A stretch of DNA of 64,000 bases from Defluviitaleaceae bacterium (lineage in GTDB: Bacteria; Bacillota; Clostridia; Lachnospirales; WQUN01). This document shows, one piece after another, positions 1 to 9,559 of the stretch (position 1 is the first letter of the stretch; each line of letters begins with the position of its first letter). Made by a program: the position numbers and the translations under genes. The notes beneath the pieces are model-generated. The model was not told the origin of the DNA, searched no databases, and saw only the letters and a list, made by a program, of their open reading frames with translations. Location: NCBI GenBank assembly GCA_009780315.1, contig WRAH01000002.1, positions 124,001 through 188,000 of the forward strand, in the 5' to 3' direction.

Positions 1-52
1 GGGAAAAAACTCTAAGTTTACTTTTTCTTGCTGCCAATTTTAAAAACCCTTC

Positions 53-805
53 CTATTCTTCCATATCCAGTTCTTCGATATCAATACCAAGTTCTGCATA
101 GTCATCTTTAAACATTTCAAAAACCCGTTCGTAGTCTTCGTGGTCGCCGTCAATCATTTCAAAAGTAATTTCATCCTCACCTGAGGGGGTGCATTTAAAA
201 TGAGAGACAATGCCGTCTTCACCTTCTGCTGCCAGTACATACATGCCGCCTTCAGTTTCACGGCTGGATAGAATCTGCAATGGGATTTCTTCTCCGTCAT
301 CATTTACGATAATAATACTATCATCGTCCTCATCAAATTCATCAATGGGTGTTGGTTCAGTTGTCATAGGTATGACCTCCTTATTATTTTTATAATCTAA
401 AAATCCTTGTAAAATATACACCGCCGCCATGGTATCTACATTATTTTCATAACCTTTGCGATTGCCATTGTATCCTCGTGAGACAGCTTGGGTGCTTAAC
501 CGCTCATCCCATAGGGTTACAGGTTTTTTAAAATATCGCTCAAGTTTTTCCTTAAACAATGCTGTTAACTCGCAACGCAGGCTTTCTTCACCATTCATAT
601 TTTTAGGATACCCAAGTATGATATGGTTTGCCCCATATTCGGTCATGATGGCTTTTAGCTCTTTTAAGTTGAGGCGCAAAGCCGCCGCTTCTTTTCTGCG
701 AAGGGTGCGAATACCTAGGGCAGTTCGCCCATTTGGTGATACTGCCACCCCAATTGTTTTATCGCCATAGTCAAGCCCTATAAAAACTTCTTTGCTTGCA
801 CTCAC
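53..805 (-). CDS. ruvX: RuvX/YqgF Holliday-junction resolvase-like protein fused to DUF1292
   Basis: Residues 1-138 are a YqgF/RuvX RNase H-fold nuclease domain, a family implicated in Holliday junction resolution and pre-16S rRNA processing. The acidic residues expected at the active site are visible: D12 in GLDYG, D100/E101 in WDERLS and D124 in NVDTMAA. Residues 147-250 form a very acidic DUF1292 (YrzB-like) domain. In most Firmicutes these are two adjacent genes; here there is no stop codon between them. The GTG start overlaps the ireB stop by one base (TAGTG). A strong internal ribosome site precedes M147, so a separate DUF1292 protein may also be made. Domain calls are firm; the function of the fusion is unknown. 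Confidence 0.88.
   Translation of the reverse strand: MSASKEVFIGLDYGDKTIGVAVSPNGRTALGIRTLRRKEAAALRLNLKELKAIMTEYGANHIILGYPKNMNGEESLRCELTALFKEKLERYFKKPVTLWDERLSTQAVSRGYNGNRKGYENNVDTMAAVYILQGFLDYKNNKEVIPMTTEPTPIDEFDEDDDSIIIVNDDGEEIPLQILSSRETEGGMYVLAAEGEDGIVSHFKCTPSGEDEITFEMIDGDHEDYERVFEMFKDDYAELGIDIEELDMEE
365..382 (-). promoter_or_regulatory. Internal Shine-Dalgarno and start codon for the DUF1292 half
   Basis: On the minus strand AAGGAGG lies 8 bases before an in-frame ATG that begins MTTEPTP. This is the normal start of a separate DUF1292 protein of 104 residues (53-367). The Shine-Dalgarno bases are themselves read through as codons of the fused frame. This suggests loss of an ancestral ruvX stop codon with the downstream translation start retained. 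Confidence 0.7.
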
Positions 806-1062
806 TATAGCACATCACGCAAAAATTCTCGTACCATCTCTTCCAAAAGTTCGTCCCTTTCAAGCTTGCCGATGAGTGTGCGGGCGTTCCTGTGGCTGGT
901 GATGTATGTAGGGTCGCCAGACAGGATGTAACCAACAATTTGAGTGATTGGATTGTAGCCTTTTTCTTTCAGTGCGGTGTAAACCGTTTCGATGTTTGCT
1001 TTGACTTCGTTTTGGGTTGCGCGTTCAAGATGGTCAAGTTTGTGTGTTGCTGTTTCCATCAT
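805..1062 (-). CDS. ireB: IreB family regulatory phosphoprotein (UPF0297/DUF965)
   Basis: This 85-residue protein has the hallmark IreB core: [17 protein letters not shown], then YITSHRNAR and LERDELLEE. In enterococci IreB is a cytoplasmic target of the Ser/Thr kinase IreK (PrkC type) and affects cephalosporin tolerance; that role is known from the family, not shown here. It lies between tRNA mtaB and ruvX, the usual Firmicutes order. Two adjacent ATGs (1062 and 1059) overlap the mtaB stop as ATGATGA, implying translational coupling; a GGAG motif lies 8 bases upstream of the first. Confidence 0.92.
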   Translation of the reverse strand: MMETATHKLDHLERATQNEVKANIETVYTALKEKGYNPITQIVGYILSGDPTYITSHRNARTLIGKLERDELLEEMVREFLRDVL

Positions 1063-2303
1063 AATAAACTCTCCTTTATATCTCCAAATAATAATTCGCT
1101 TTTTGATTCAGTTATTTTTACATTTTGTATTGTGTTTGAAAGTGCATTTTCTGCAAGGACTGTGCAATAGTTTTCCGTATGCCCTCTTTGCTTAGATTCA
1201 AATAAAACAGGCAAAGTTTTGCCAACTTGTTTATGCAAAAAGTCTTTTTGTAATGATAAAGCAAGTTCACGCATAAGCTTGCTGCGTTCGGATTTTACCC
1301 CAGAAGAAATTTGCCCTGTAAATGTTGCCGCAGGTGTTCCTTCTCTTTGGGAATATTCAAAAACATGTACTTGTGCAAATTTCATTTCACGCACAAAGTT
1401 TAAACTTTCTTGAAAGTGTAAATCGCTTTCATTGGGAAACCCTACAATAATATCTGTAGTAATGGCAGCATTTGGGCGTAATTTACGTAAATCTTCTATA
1501 GCTTTTACATATTGAACAGTGGTATATCTTCGATTCATGGCTGTAAGTGTTGTATTACATCCACTTTGTAATGACAGATGAAAATGACTACATAAAACAG
1601 GTAAAGTCTTTACCACATCAAGAAAATTATCATCAACAACACAAGGGTCAATACTACTTAATCGTAAGCGTTTAAGCCCCTTTAATGTAGCAATATTTTT
1701 TATCAATATCGCTAAATTTTCACTGCCTAAATCATCTCCATAGGACGCAACTTGTATACCAGTAAGCACGAGTTCTAATGTGCCGCCGGCAATCAGTTTT
1801 TCGGCTTCCTCTAAAATATCTGACATAGGACGGCTTTTAGGCAATCCGCGAACATAGGGCACTATACAATAAGCGCAAAAACGGTCACAACCGTCTTGAA
1901 TTTTAATAAAAGAACGGGTACGTGAAGTCTTAAAAACGATTGATTCGGAATTAATATGACTTTGTACTTCATGTGAAAGGGCTTTCACACGTGTCAAAAA
2001 CATCTCTGGTTCACGGGCATCAAAAACATAATCTGCACCAATGGTTTGCGCAATATTGGGGTCATTTTTTGCCATACATCCACAAACGGCTATAAAAGCA
2101 TTGGCATTTAATTTTCGCGCTCTTCTAATCATCTGGCGCGATTTTTTATCACTGATATGTGTCACTGTACATGTATTGATAATGTAAATGTCAGCCATAT
2201 CAGTAAAAGGCACAGGAATAAAGTCTATCAATCTGCCAAGTAAAGTATCTGTATCATATTGGTTCACTTTACACCCAAGTGTGTGCGTTGCTATTTTTAA
2301 CAT
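1059..2303 (-). CDS. mtaB: tRNA (t6A37)-C2 methylthiotransferase MtaB
   Basis: A 414-residue radical SAM methylthiotransferase that converts t6A to ms2t6A at position 37 of ANN-decoding tRNAs. The N-terminal MTTase domain carries the auxiliary cluster cysteines C11 (LGCKVNQ), C45 (NTCTVT) and the CGCMA motif near 74-76. The radical SAM cluster is C139-x3-C143-x2-C146 (CDRFCAYC), followed by a C-terminal TRAM-like region. Length fits the family. It overlaps the upstream flavodoxin gene by 7 bases and the downstream ireB by 4, so these genes form one operon. It is unrelated to the methanol methyltransferase of the same symbol at 51.8 kb. Confidence 0.95.
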   Translation of the reverse strand: MLKIATHTLGCKVNQYDTDTLLGRLIDFIPVPFTDMADIYIINTCTVTHISDKKSRQMIRRARKLNANAFIAVCGCMAKNDPNIAQTIGADYVFDAREPEMFLTRVKALSHEVQSHINSESIVFKTSRTRSFIKIQDGCDRFCAYCIVPYVRGLPKSRPMSDILEEAEKLIAGGTLELVLTGIQVASYGDDLGSENLAILIKNIATLKGLKRLRLSSIDPCVVDDNFLDVVKTLPVLCSHFHLSLQSGCNTTLTAMNRRYTTVQYVKAIEDLRKLRPNAAITTDIIVGFPNESDLHFQESLNFVREMKFAQVHVFEYSQREGTPAATFTGQISSGVKSERSKLMRELALSLQKDFLHKQVGKTLPVLFESKQRGHTENYCTVLAENALSNTIQNVKITESKSELLFGDIKESLL

Positions 2304-2770
2304 GATTCTCCTAAAATAATCTCGCGCATTTGCTCTTTAATCACATCAAGTTCTGGCGGTACTTTGTCAGATGCGGCAAAAATATAAGCCTCACCATGTT
2401 TGCACGGAATTTTATTAAGATAATCAAGTGCTTTGCGTCTATATTTTTCCACGGGAACACTGGCGGTTAAAAGTAAATTGACTTTAGTATCAGAAAGGTT
2501 TGCTTTATCTAAAAAATATCGTGGTGGCCCAACCATTTGCCCGCCATAAACAGGCCCGCATAAATAAATTTCTTGAGGTATACTTGACGGCATGTTAGAC
2601 ACAGGATACCCGTTTCCACCAAAAGCCATACCCAATGCTTTTATCAAAAAAGCAAAACTTGATTTCTCATTCAAATCAGATTTCAGCTCATAAACAGGCA
2701 TGTTTACAACTTCACCCAAGGCTTCTGCAAAAATTTTTGTCTTTTTAGACCGAGAATAGTAGAATATCAC
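2297..2770 (-). CDS. Flavodoxin-like protein
   Basis: A flavodoxin-fold protein: FYYSRSKKTKIFAEAL at the N-terminus fits an FMN phosphate-binding loop, and GPVYGGQMVGPPRYFL matches a second flavin loop. A role as a low-potential electron carrier or flavin reductase is inferred. An upstream TTG would extend the frame by five residues, but GGGAGG lies inside that extension and 7 bases before GTG at 2770, so GTG is taken as the start (157 residues). It is the first gene of the flavodoxin-mtaB-ireB-ruvX transcript, divergent from dtd. Confidence 0.75.
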   Translation of the reverse strand: MIFYYSRSKKTKIFAEALGEVVNMPVYELKSDLNEKSSFAFLIKALGMAFGGNGYPVSNMPSSIPQEIYLCGPVYGGQMVGPPRYFLDKANLSDTKVNLLLTASVPVEKYRRKALDYLNKIPCKHGEAYIFAASDKVPPELDVIKEQMREIILGESC

Positions 2771-2880
2771 TAAGAAGCCTCCCAATATATCTGCATGGCA
2801 ATCAACTTAAACTATCATTAGAAAATGTCAGTGTCCATATCTTACCACTGTATGAGCAAAAAAGAAAGGGGTACAAGCAA

Positions 2881-3321
2881 ATGAAAGTCATTTTACAACG
2901 GGTTACAAAAGCAAATGTGAAGGTAGCCAATGAAAAAATAGGTGAAATCAATCACGGATATGTATTGTTATTAGGCATTGGAGGGCAAGATACCCACGAA
3001 ATTGCCGATAAAATGATAAACAAAATAAAAAACCTTCGCCTATTTGCTGATGATACAGGTAAGACCAATTTGAGTATCAATGATGTGAACGGAGAGGTGC
3101 TAATCATATCTCAATTCACTCTATATGCTGATTGCCGAAAAGGCAATCGCCCAAGCTTTACAGAAGCCGCACCGCCGGCCCTTGCCGAAGCACTTTACAC
3201 ATATTTTATCAAAGCCTCCAAACCTCATTTCACAAAAATAGCCCATGGGCAATTTGCCGCGTCTATGCAAGTGGAATTAGTCAATGATGGCCCATTTACA
3301 GTCGTGTTAGAGATGGGGTAA
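2881..3321 (+). CDS. dtd: D-aminoacyl-tRNA deacylase Dtd
   Basis: At 146 residues this is a full-length DTD. It hydrolyses D-aminoacyl-tRNA (and Gly-tRNA-Ala) for translation quality control. The family motifs are present: [11 protein letters not shown] at the N-terminus, [17 protein letters not shown] near residues 78-94, and the C-terminal NDGPFTV carrying the cross-subunit Gly-Pro active-site motif. A GAAAGGGG ribosome site precedes the ATG. It is transcribed alone, divergently from the flavodoxin operon. Confidence 0.95.
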   Translation: MKVILQRVTKANVKVANEKIGEINHGYVLLLGIGGQDTHEIADKMINKIKNLRLFADDTGKTNLSINDVNGEVLIISQFTLYADCRKGNRPSFTEAAPPALAEALYTYFIKASKPHFTKIAHGQFAASMQVELVNDGPFTVVLEMG

Positions 3322-3344
3322 GGACATTTATTTTATTTATACTA

Positions 3345-3512
3345 ATGATAGGCATACTTTCTGGCGGAGAGCAACAAAAAGTTATGCTTGCACGAGCAAT
3401 TGTACAGCAACCAAAGTTATTACTTTTGGATGAACCAACCAGCAACTTAGACCCCAAAAATCAAAACTTTTTAAGCTCTTCACGCAAAAACATATCCTTA
3501 ATACGTATATAA
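3345..3512 (+). pseudogene. Fragment of an ABC transporter ATP-binding subunit
   Basis: Frame 3357-3463 encodes an ABC signature and Walker B pair in correct spacing: [15 protein letters not shown], then [16 protein letters not shown]. This resembles FecE/metal-type ATPases. Walker A and everything upstream are missing, and homology ends where the frame runs into the antisense 3' end of codY; the open frame continues meaninglessly to 3512. It is a relic wedged between dtd and codY. No full-length copy is in the window. Confidence 0.8.
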
Positions 3513-4105
3513 GTGCCTTTCATGCCTAAAGAGCGAGACTCTATTAAGTCTGCGCTTTCAAGTTTGCGGAGCGTGCTGGTAATGACTGAACGAGCAAAAC
3601 CCAACTTGTCTGCAATATGTCCAGCAATTAACAAGCCTTCTTCGCCGCTAAAGGTTTTGAAAATTTCCGTGGCGGCATCAAGTTCTGAAAATGACAAATT
3701 ATTGACAACGGCGCGGACGGTTTGAATGCGCCGTTTTCTATCCGCAGAAAGAACCCCCTCGCGGTGGCGCATAAGTATTGTACATATGGCAAGTGCAAAT
3801 CGTATGGCTAAATTTTCTTCCTGAGAAAATGGCAGTACACGGTGCAAATTTAAACTGCCAATAGTCATATCCCCTGCTAAAATAGGCAGTCTTAACCACG
3901 CAGAATCATCAGATGAAACGGGCATATCTGATGATTCTGCAAATACTTCAATAATTGCCCGTCCGTCACGCCCTTCAATGCATGAGGATGCAGATGTGTG
4001 CATTTTTAATAGCTCACATACGCCTTCTAAGGCTTTGGCATCGCTTTCATTTGCCAGCAGTGTATTAAGTTGTGCCGTAAATAACGACAAATCAATATTA
4101 TTCAT
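3461..4105 (-). CDS. codY: CodY GTP/branched-chain amino acid-responsive repressor, short form
   Basis: The C-terminal half is unmistakable CodY: a winged-helix region with [18 protein letters not shown], then [23 protein letters not shown]. CodY represses transport, biosynthesis and sporulation genes when GTP and branched-chain amino acids are plentiful. The frame is open to 4177, but GAAGG about 8 bases upstream favours ATG 4105, overlapping the topA stop by 8 bases. That gives 214 residues against about 259 in typical CodY. The N-terminal GAF effector domain is therefore compact, and ligand response may differ. Position after dprA-topA matches Firmicutes gene order with xerC and hslVU absent. 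Confidence 0.88.
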   Translation of the reverse strand: MNNIDLSLFTAQLNTLLANESDAKALEGVCELLKMHTSASSCIEGRDGRAIIEVFAESSDMPVSSDDSAWLRLPILAGDMTIGSLNLHRVLPFSQEENLAIRFALAICTILMRHREGVLSADRKRRIQTVRAVVNNLSFSELDAATEIFKTFSGEEGLLIAGHIADKLGFARSVITSTLRKLESADLIESRSLGMKGTYIRIKDMFLREELKKF

Positions 4106-6209
4106 TGTTTGAACCTTCATCTTCATCAATTTCTGGTGCTTCTGTTGCATAGGTGCATGATGAACAGGCGATGACACGTTTTTTGCGTCCTTTTTCTACT
4201 AAAAACTCGCCGCATTCGGGACAATTTTCCCCAGTAGGTAAATTCCATGAAATGAAATCACATTCGGGATTTTTTTCACAGCCAAAATATTTGCGTCCTT
4301 TTTTTGATTTTTTTATCACGACTTTTCCGCCGCAGGTTGGACAATCTACACCTGCTTCTTCAAAAAGGGGTTTTGCATTGCGGCAGTCTGGAAAACCGGG
4401 GCAGGCAAGAAATTTACCAAAACGCCCGAACTTTATCACCATAAAGCGGCCGCAGTGTTCACACTCAATGTCTGTTTCTTGGTCTTTAACTTCAATGTCT
4501 CCAATTTTCTCTTCTGCTTCTTGGATTTTTTCTGCCAAGGGCGGATAAAACTCACGTACAATGTTTTTCCATTCAACTTCGCCAAGTTCAATGCGGTCAA
4601 GTTCATTTTCCATTCTTGCGGTAAAATCTGCGTCCACAATATTGTCAAAATGCTCATTCATGATTTCATTGACTATTTCGCCAAGCTCTGTTGGATAAAG
4701 TACACGGTTTTCTTTGGTTAGATATCCGCGGTTCATAAGGGTTGTAATGGTTTGTGCAAAAGTACTAGGTCGCCCAATGCCTAGTTCTTCCATTGTGCGT
4801 ACCATGCTACCCTCAGAAAAACGTGGTGCAGGTTGAGTGAAATGTTGGGCAGGCAGAAATTCTACGACAGTCAGTTTTTCGCCTTCAACAAGTGCTGGAA
4901 TCGTGACATCTTTTTCAGAGTCTTCATTTTTGCTGTACACTGCCAAATATCCATCAAATTTTAGCACAGAGCCACTGGTGCGTAAAATCGTTTCAGATTC
5001 GCCACTGGTTGCTGAAATTTTTATAGCCAAAGTATCATAAATAGCAGATGACATTTGACTGCATACAAAGCGTTCCCAAATAAGTTTATAGAGCTTGTAT
5101 TGTTCTCCGCTTAAAGAAGCCTTGAGTAACTCAGGTTTGCGTGCCACATTGGTTGGACGAATTGCCTCATGGGCATCTTGTGTGCGCCCTTTAGACTTGT
5201 ACTGTGGGCGTTCTGTAGGAATATATGTGTCTCCATATTCTGCTTTAATTGCGGTGACTGCATCCTCATAAGCGTCGTCGGAAATACGCGGTGAGTCTGT
5301 ACGAATATAGGAAACAAGCCCAACTGTGCCTTCACCTTTTACGTCTACCCCTTCATACAACTGCTGTGCAATGCGCATGGTGCGGGATGTAGCATAACCA
5401 AACAGTTTACTTGCTTCTTGTTGAAGGGTACTTGTTGTAAATGGGGCAGGTGGTTTTTTAGTGCGTGTGCCATGTTTCACATCACGCACAATAAAATCAG
5501 CTTGCTTTAGTTTTTCTAACAGTACATTTACATCAGCTTCAGTTTTTAGCTCTTGCTTACCGTTGTCACTGGCGTTATATCGGGCGATGAGCTTGCTGGA
5601 TTTTCCTTTTTCGGGATTGAGTTTTACTTCAAGGGACCAATATTCTTCGGGAATAAATTGCTCAATTTCTTCTTCTCTATCACACACAAGTTTTAAAACA
5701 ACAGATTGTACACGCCCTGCGCTTGTGCCTTTTTTTACCTTTTTCCATAAAAGGGGGCTTATACGATAGCCTACAATACGGTCTAAGATGCGCCGTGCTT
5801 GCTGGGCATCCACCAACGCCATGTCAATAGGCCGTGCTTCCTTTAATGATTTTTTGACCGCATCTTTTGTAATTTCATTAAATATGATACGTTCGGTATT
5901 TTTTTCATCAAGTTTTAGAGCGTGCATTAAATGCCAACTAATGGCTTCTCCTTCACGGTCAGGGTCAGTTGCAAGATATACTTTTTTTGCGTTTTTGGCT
6001 TGCTTGCGCAGTGTTGCCAAAATATCCCCTTTGCCGCGGATGGTGATATATTTAGGTTCATAATCATTGTCAACATCAACACCAAAATGACTTTTGGGCA
6101 AGTCACGCACATGACCGACACAGGCTTCAATTTTGTATGTGTTTCCAAGAATTTTACGAACTGTTTTTGCTTTAGAAGGAGATTCTAATATCACTAAATT
6201 TTTAGACAT
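4098..6209 (-). CDS. topA: DNA topoisomerase I
   Basis: A type IA topoisomerase of 703 residues that relaxes negative supercoils. The Toprim domain starts with ESPSKAKTV (E9) and has D82-x-D84-x-E86 (TDPDREGE). The catalytic tyrosine is Y301 in SYIRTDSPRIS. Three C-terminal C4 zinc ribbons follow from about residue 580 (CEHCG...CPGFPDC, CPTCG...CEKNPEC, CPECG...CSSC). The gene is 15 bases downstream of dprA and its stop overlaps the codY start. Start ATG has AAGGTG upstream. Confidence 0.97.
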   Translation of the reverse strand: MSKNLVILESPSKAKTVRKILGNTYKIEACVGHVRDLPKSHFGVDVDNDYEPKYITIRGKGDILATLRKQAKNAKKVYLATDPDREGEAISWHLMHALKLDEKNTERIIFNEITKDAVKKSLKEARPIDMALVDAQQARRILDRIVGYRISPLLWKKVKKGTSAGRVQSVVLKLVCDREEEIEQFIPEEYWSLEVKLNPEKGKSSKLIARYNASDNGKQELKTEADVNVLLEKLKQADFIVRDVKHGTRTKKPPAPFTTSTLQQEASKLFGYATSRTMRIAQQLYEGVDVKGEGTVGLVSYIRTDSPRISDDAYEDAVTAIKAEYGDTYIPTERPQYKSKGRTQDAHEAIRPTNVARKPELLKASLSGEQYKLYKLIWERFVCSQMSSAIYDTLAIKISATSGESETILRTSGSVLKFDGYLAVYSKNEDSEKDVTIPALVEGEKLTVVEFLPAQHFTQPAPRFSEGSMVRTMEELGIGRPSTFAQTITTLMNRGYLTKENRVLYPTELGEIVNEIMNEHFDNIVDADFTARMENELDRIELGEVEWKNIVREFYPPLAEKIQEAEEKIGDIEVKDQETDIECEHCGRFMVIKFGRFGKFLACPGFPDCRNAKPLFEEAGVDCPTCGGKVVIKKSKKGRKYFGCEKNPECDFISWNLPTGENCPECGEFLVEKGRKKRVIACSSCTYATEAPEIDEDEGSNNE

Positions 6210-6224
6210 AAATTCACCTTAAAT

Positions 6225-7310
6225 CTATGGGTTTTTCACAAAGCGTGAACCGGGTAATTTTTTGATTAAACCTTTAATCTCTAGGGATGTACAAATAAAA
6301 TGTAGCCGCCCAGATTCTAAATTGGTAGACTCTGCTAAAATGTCAAAGCTTTTTGGGACAAAGTCCAAGCTATCATACACCTGTTTTTCGTCAGGTGCAA
6401 GATGTGATTTTGTTTCAGTAGTATTTTGTTTTATTTCTTTAGGGGAAATACCCAGTGCATATAAGACATCTTCCGCATTTGAAACAGGGTGCGCACCATC
6501 ACGAATAAGCTGATTTGTGCCTTCACTTAGTTTACTTGAAATATTGCCTGGTACAGCCAACACTTCGCGTCCTTGCTCTATCGCTTGGTCAACAGTAATT
6601 AAAGTGCCACTTCTTTTGCTTGCTTCTGCAACAATAACCCCTTCTGACAAACCGCTGATAATTCTATTTCGTGCCGGAAAAAATGCTGGCTGGGGTTTTG
6701 TTCCCGGAGGATATTCTGAAATGATACAACCCTTTTGCATAATTTCATGACGAAGTGTGCGGTTTTCTGATGGATAGCAAATGTCTGCACCGCAACCCAG
6801 TACGGCGATGGTTTTTCCGCCATGCTTTAGTGCGCCCCAATGTGCCATGCTGTCTACACCACGCGCCATTCCGCTGACGATAACTATACCTGCCTTTGCC
6901 AAAGGCTCTGCCAGTATCCGTGCCGCAATGAGTCCGTATTCTGAACATTTCCTTGAGCCGATGATTGCCACTTTATGAGTATTATCCGCGGGAAGGGTTC
7001 CCATACAAAAAATGCCCAAGGGTGCGTCTGTGATGGTTTTAAGCAATGCGGGATAACGTGGGTTATTGCGTGAGAAATACGCCATTTCCTTGGCTTCCAT
7101 TTCGCTTAACAGCAGTTCTATGTATTGTAAATTGCGGCGTTTAGAAACTATGCTCATGGCTTTGGATGTTAAATTGACTGCACGTCCAATGTCTTTTGCC
7201 TTAAAAACTGCTTTAGCCGTACCAAAGATTTCTAAAAGCATATTTAATTTCCGTGAAGAAATAAATGGCATGAGTGAGGACATCCACAACATGTATATGT
7301 CATCGTGCAT
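6225..7310 (-). CDS. dprA: DNA-processing protein DprA
   Basis: DprA binds incoming single-stranded DNA and loads RecA in natural transformation. The Rossmann-like core shows IGSRKCSEYG, SGMARGVDSMAHWGA and the FFPARNRIISGLS segment; a winged-helix (DprA_WH-like) segment occupies the last 70 residues. An ATG at 7322 sits directly on the AAGGA sequence, so ATG 7310 (MHDDIYML) with GGGA six bases upstream is preferred, giving 361 residues. First gene of the dprA-topA-codY run. No other competence genes are in the window. Confidence 0.92.
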   Translation of the reverse strand: MHDDIYMLWMSSLMPFISSRKLNMLLEIFGTAKAVFKAKDIGRAVNLTSKAMSIVSKRRNLQYIELLLSEMEAKEMAYFSRNNPRYPALLKTITDAPLGIFCMGTLPADNTHKVAIIGSRKCSEYGLIAARILAEPLAKAGIVIVSGMARGVDSMAHWGALKHGGKTIAVLGCGADICYPSENRTLRHEIMQKGCIISEYPPGTKPQPAFFPARNRIISGLSEGVIVAEASKRSGTLITVDQAIEQGREVLAVPGNISSKLSEGTNQLIRDGAHPVSNAEDVLYALGISPKEIKQNTTETKSHLAPDEKQVYDSLDFVPKSFDILAESTNLESGRLHFICTSLEIKGLIKKLPGSRFVKNP

Positions 7311-7372
7311 AAAAATTCCCATCCTTTAATGGCTATTCCATAAATTTTTCTGGCGTTGGGTATGTAACGTAA

Positions 7373-7402
7373 TCAGCGGCGGAAAAACTGCCCCGCCGCT
7401 GG
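7373..7402 (-). terminator. GC-rich hairpin after the secreted protein gene
   Basis: CAGCGGCGG (7374-7382) and CCGCCGCTG (7393-7401) form a perfect 9-bp stem just beyond the stop of the secreted protein at 7428. There is no good T-run, so termination may be weak. Confidence 0.45.
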
Positions 7403-7427
7403 TATACAAAAATTTTTCAATTCTGGC

Positions 7428-8291
7428 TTAGAATAATAGAAAATCAGAGAATATTTCATCAAGCAACGCTGTTAAATCCACATAATTTCCGTCAACAAGT
7501 ACTGGCATAACAGGTCTTACTGCGTTATTGATGTTTATGATTCTGCCGTTAAAAGCTAAATCAAATGAAACAGATTCTCCAGCTTCGGTGATTTCTACAG
7601 ATAGGTTTAAATCTGCATAATATCCATTGTCAAGCCCACCATGGTTAAAATTAAAATCAATGGTGACATAATCACGAAGTTCATCCCATAGTTCGGTTAA
7701 GATAGGTGTGAGTTCTCCAATCATTAGTTCAAGTTCTTCATGAACTATAGAAAGCAATTCATCCATTTCTTCATCACTGATTTCAAAGAATGCTACATCA
7801 AGTGCTTCAAAAATTTCAGCCATCATGACACCCATATCCATCACAATGAATTGATATGAAAGTTCTGGGGCAGTGGCATTTAACATCATGCGAAGAAGCA
7901 AAGGCAGTTCAATTTCCATGATAACGCGCATGGTTGGGTCGCTTAAATCTGAAAAATCAGCATCAATCCAATACCTTAGTGTAACGGTTAGGTCTTCAAG
8001 CTCTGGCAGACGTATGCCAAGTTCATAAAACATGATAAATTCGATGTCATTGCCATAAAAAGTGCCATCAAGGGTAAGTACAACGCCTTCACCGCCAAGG
8101 GCATGAAGTATTTGCTGAACCAGTGCATCATCCATGCTTGGGTCATCTAAATTAACTTCCACGCTGAAACGGAGTTCACTTTCAAAATCATATGACGTTG
8201 GCACTTCAAACGCCTGTACGGGAATGGCTATACCTAAAACCATCACCATCATGAGTGTTGCACTAAGCAACTTTGCTAAAAACTTTTTCAT
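7428..8291 (-). CDS. Secreted acidic protein of unknown function
   Basis: The 287-residue product starts with a Sec signal peptide (MKKFLAKLL, hydrophobic core to residue 25, likely cleavage after VQA). The mature part is strongly acidic, has no cysteine and alternates beta-type segments with DE-rich turns. I recognise no family. A lipoprotein-like or barrel-like secreted domain is possible but not shown. The Shine-Dalgarno AGGAGG lies in the last codons of rarA, so it is co-transcribed and coupled with rarA. A GC-rich hairpin follows the gene. Confidence 0.75.
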   Translation of the reverse strand: MKKFLAKLLSATLMMVMVLGIAIPVQAFEVPTSYDFESELRFSVEVNLDDPSMDDALVQQILHALGGEGVVLTLDGTFYGNDIEFIMFYELGIRLPELEDLTVTLRYWIDADFSDLSDPTMRVIMEIELPLLLRMMLNATAPELSYQFIVMDMGVMMAEIFEALDVAFFEISDEEMDELLSIVHEELELMIGELTPILTELWDELRDYVTIDFNFNHGGLDNGYYADLNLSVEITEAGESVSFDLAFNGRIININNAVRPVMPVLVDGNYVDLTALLDEIFSDFLLF

Positions 8292-8293
8292 TT

Positions 8294-9559
8294 CTAATAC
8301 CTCCTATTGGGTCTTAATTTTTTTAGGGCTTCGCCCATCTTTTTTTCCACCCCATTTTCAGTAGGGCGGTAATATATCTTGTCAGATAATTCCTGCGGAA
8401 GATACTCCTGCGGGACATAATGACCAGGGTAAGCATGGGCATATTTATAACCTATGCCTGGGTCTTTCAAATGGGGCGGGATTGTTTTAATGTGGATTTT
8501 TTCCACATCTTTTAAAGCTTCCCCAATGGCTACAACAGCGGCATTGCTTTTGGGGGCACAAGCAATGTAAGTGACTGCTTGAGACAAAATGATTTGACTT
8601 TCGGGCATTCCTATAAACTGCACCGCTTGTGCCGCCGCCATGGCAACCATCAATGCATGAGGGTCAGCATTGCCTACATCTTCTGACGCACAAATGACAA
8701 CCCGCCTGGCAATAAAACGAGGGTCTTCCCCTGCATATAACATTCTAGCTAAGTAGTATACTGCTGCGTCAGGGTCTGAACCGCGCATACTTTTTATAAA
8801 TGCGGAAATGGTATCATAATGATTATCCCCATTGCGGTCATAAAACAATGACCGCTTTTGAATGCAACTGGATGCAATGTCTAAATCAATCACTAACTTT
8901 CCGCCTTCACTTGGGGTAGTGGTTAACGCCGCAAGTTCTAATGCGTTTAATGCCGCACGGGCATCTCCGTTGGCTTTATCGGCTAAAAAGTCCAGTGCAT
9001 TTTCATGGGCTTCAATCTCCATTAAACCTAAGCCCCGTTCTTTATCTGAAAGGGCGCGCTTCATGAGGGTTATAATATTTTCTTTAGTCAGCGGGTACAA
9101 CTCAAAAAGCATTGAACGGGAAACCAACGCCTTATTGACTTCAAAGTAGGGGTTTTCCGTTGTTGCGCCAATGAGTATTACTATGCCATTTTCCACATGG
9201 GGCAACAGTGCGTCTTGCTGTGCTTTATTAAAGCGATGTATTTCATCCACAAAAAGAATGGTGCGGCGGCCGTACAGTGAAAGTGCGGCTGACGCTTCTT
9301 CCACTGCACGTTGAATGTCCTTTACACCTGCGGTTGTTGCATTGATTTGTGTGAAAATGCCCTGTGTGGCGGCAGAAATAACGGTTGCAAGGGTGGTTTT
9401 TCCTGTGCCTGGCGGCCCATGAAAGACAATTGAAGTCAATTTATCCGCACGAATGGCACGGCCTAATAAGGTATCTTTACCTATGATATGCCCTTGACCT
9501 ACCCATTCATCCAAGTTTCTTGGACGCATTCTTGCCGCCAAAGGACTTGACGCACCCAT
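8294..9559 (-). CDS. rarA: Replication-associated recombination protein A (RarA/MgsA)
   Basis: A clamp-loader-type AAA+ ATPase of 421 residues that acts at stalled replication forks. Walker A is GPPGTGKTT (48-56) and Walker B is [10 protein letters not shown] (D105, E106). Sensor and lid motifs follow ([19 protein letters not shown]), then the RarA-specific C-terminal tetramerisation region with [18 protein letters not shown]. Start codon and the PilZ stop overlap by one base (TAATG), which suggests coupling to the upstream gene. Confidence 0.95.
   Translation of the reverse strand: MGASSPLAARMRPRNLDEWVGQGHIIGKDTLLGRAIRADKLTSIVFHGPPGTGKTTLATVISAATQGIFTQINATTAGVKDIQRAVEEASAALSLYGRRTILFVDEIHRFNKAQQDALLPHVENGIVILIGATTENPYFEVNKALVSRSMLFELYPLTKENIITLMKRALSDKERGLGLMEIEAHENALDFLADKANGDARAALNALELAALTTTPSEGGKLVIDLDIASSCIQKRSLFYDRNGDNHYDTISAFIKSMRGSDPDAAVYYLARMLYAGEDPRFIARRVVICASEDVGNADPHALMVAMAAAQAVQFIGMPESQIILSQAVTYIACAPKSNAAVVAIGEALKDVEKIHIKTIPPHLKDPGIGYKYAHAYPGHYVPQEYLPQELSDKIYYRPTENGVEKKMGEALKKLRPNRRY

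Noticed and set aside
892-1195. Plus-strand frames over ireB and tRNA mtaB
   Set aside because: Antisense shadows of well-supported genes.
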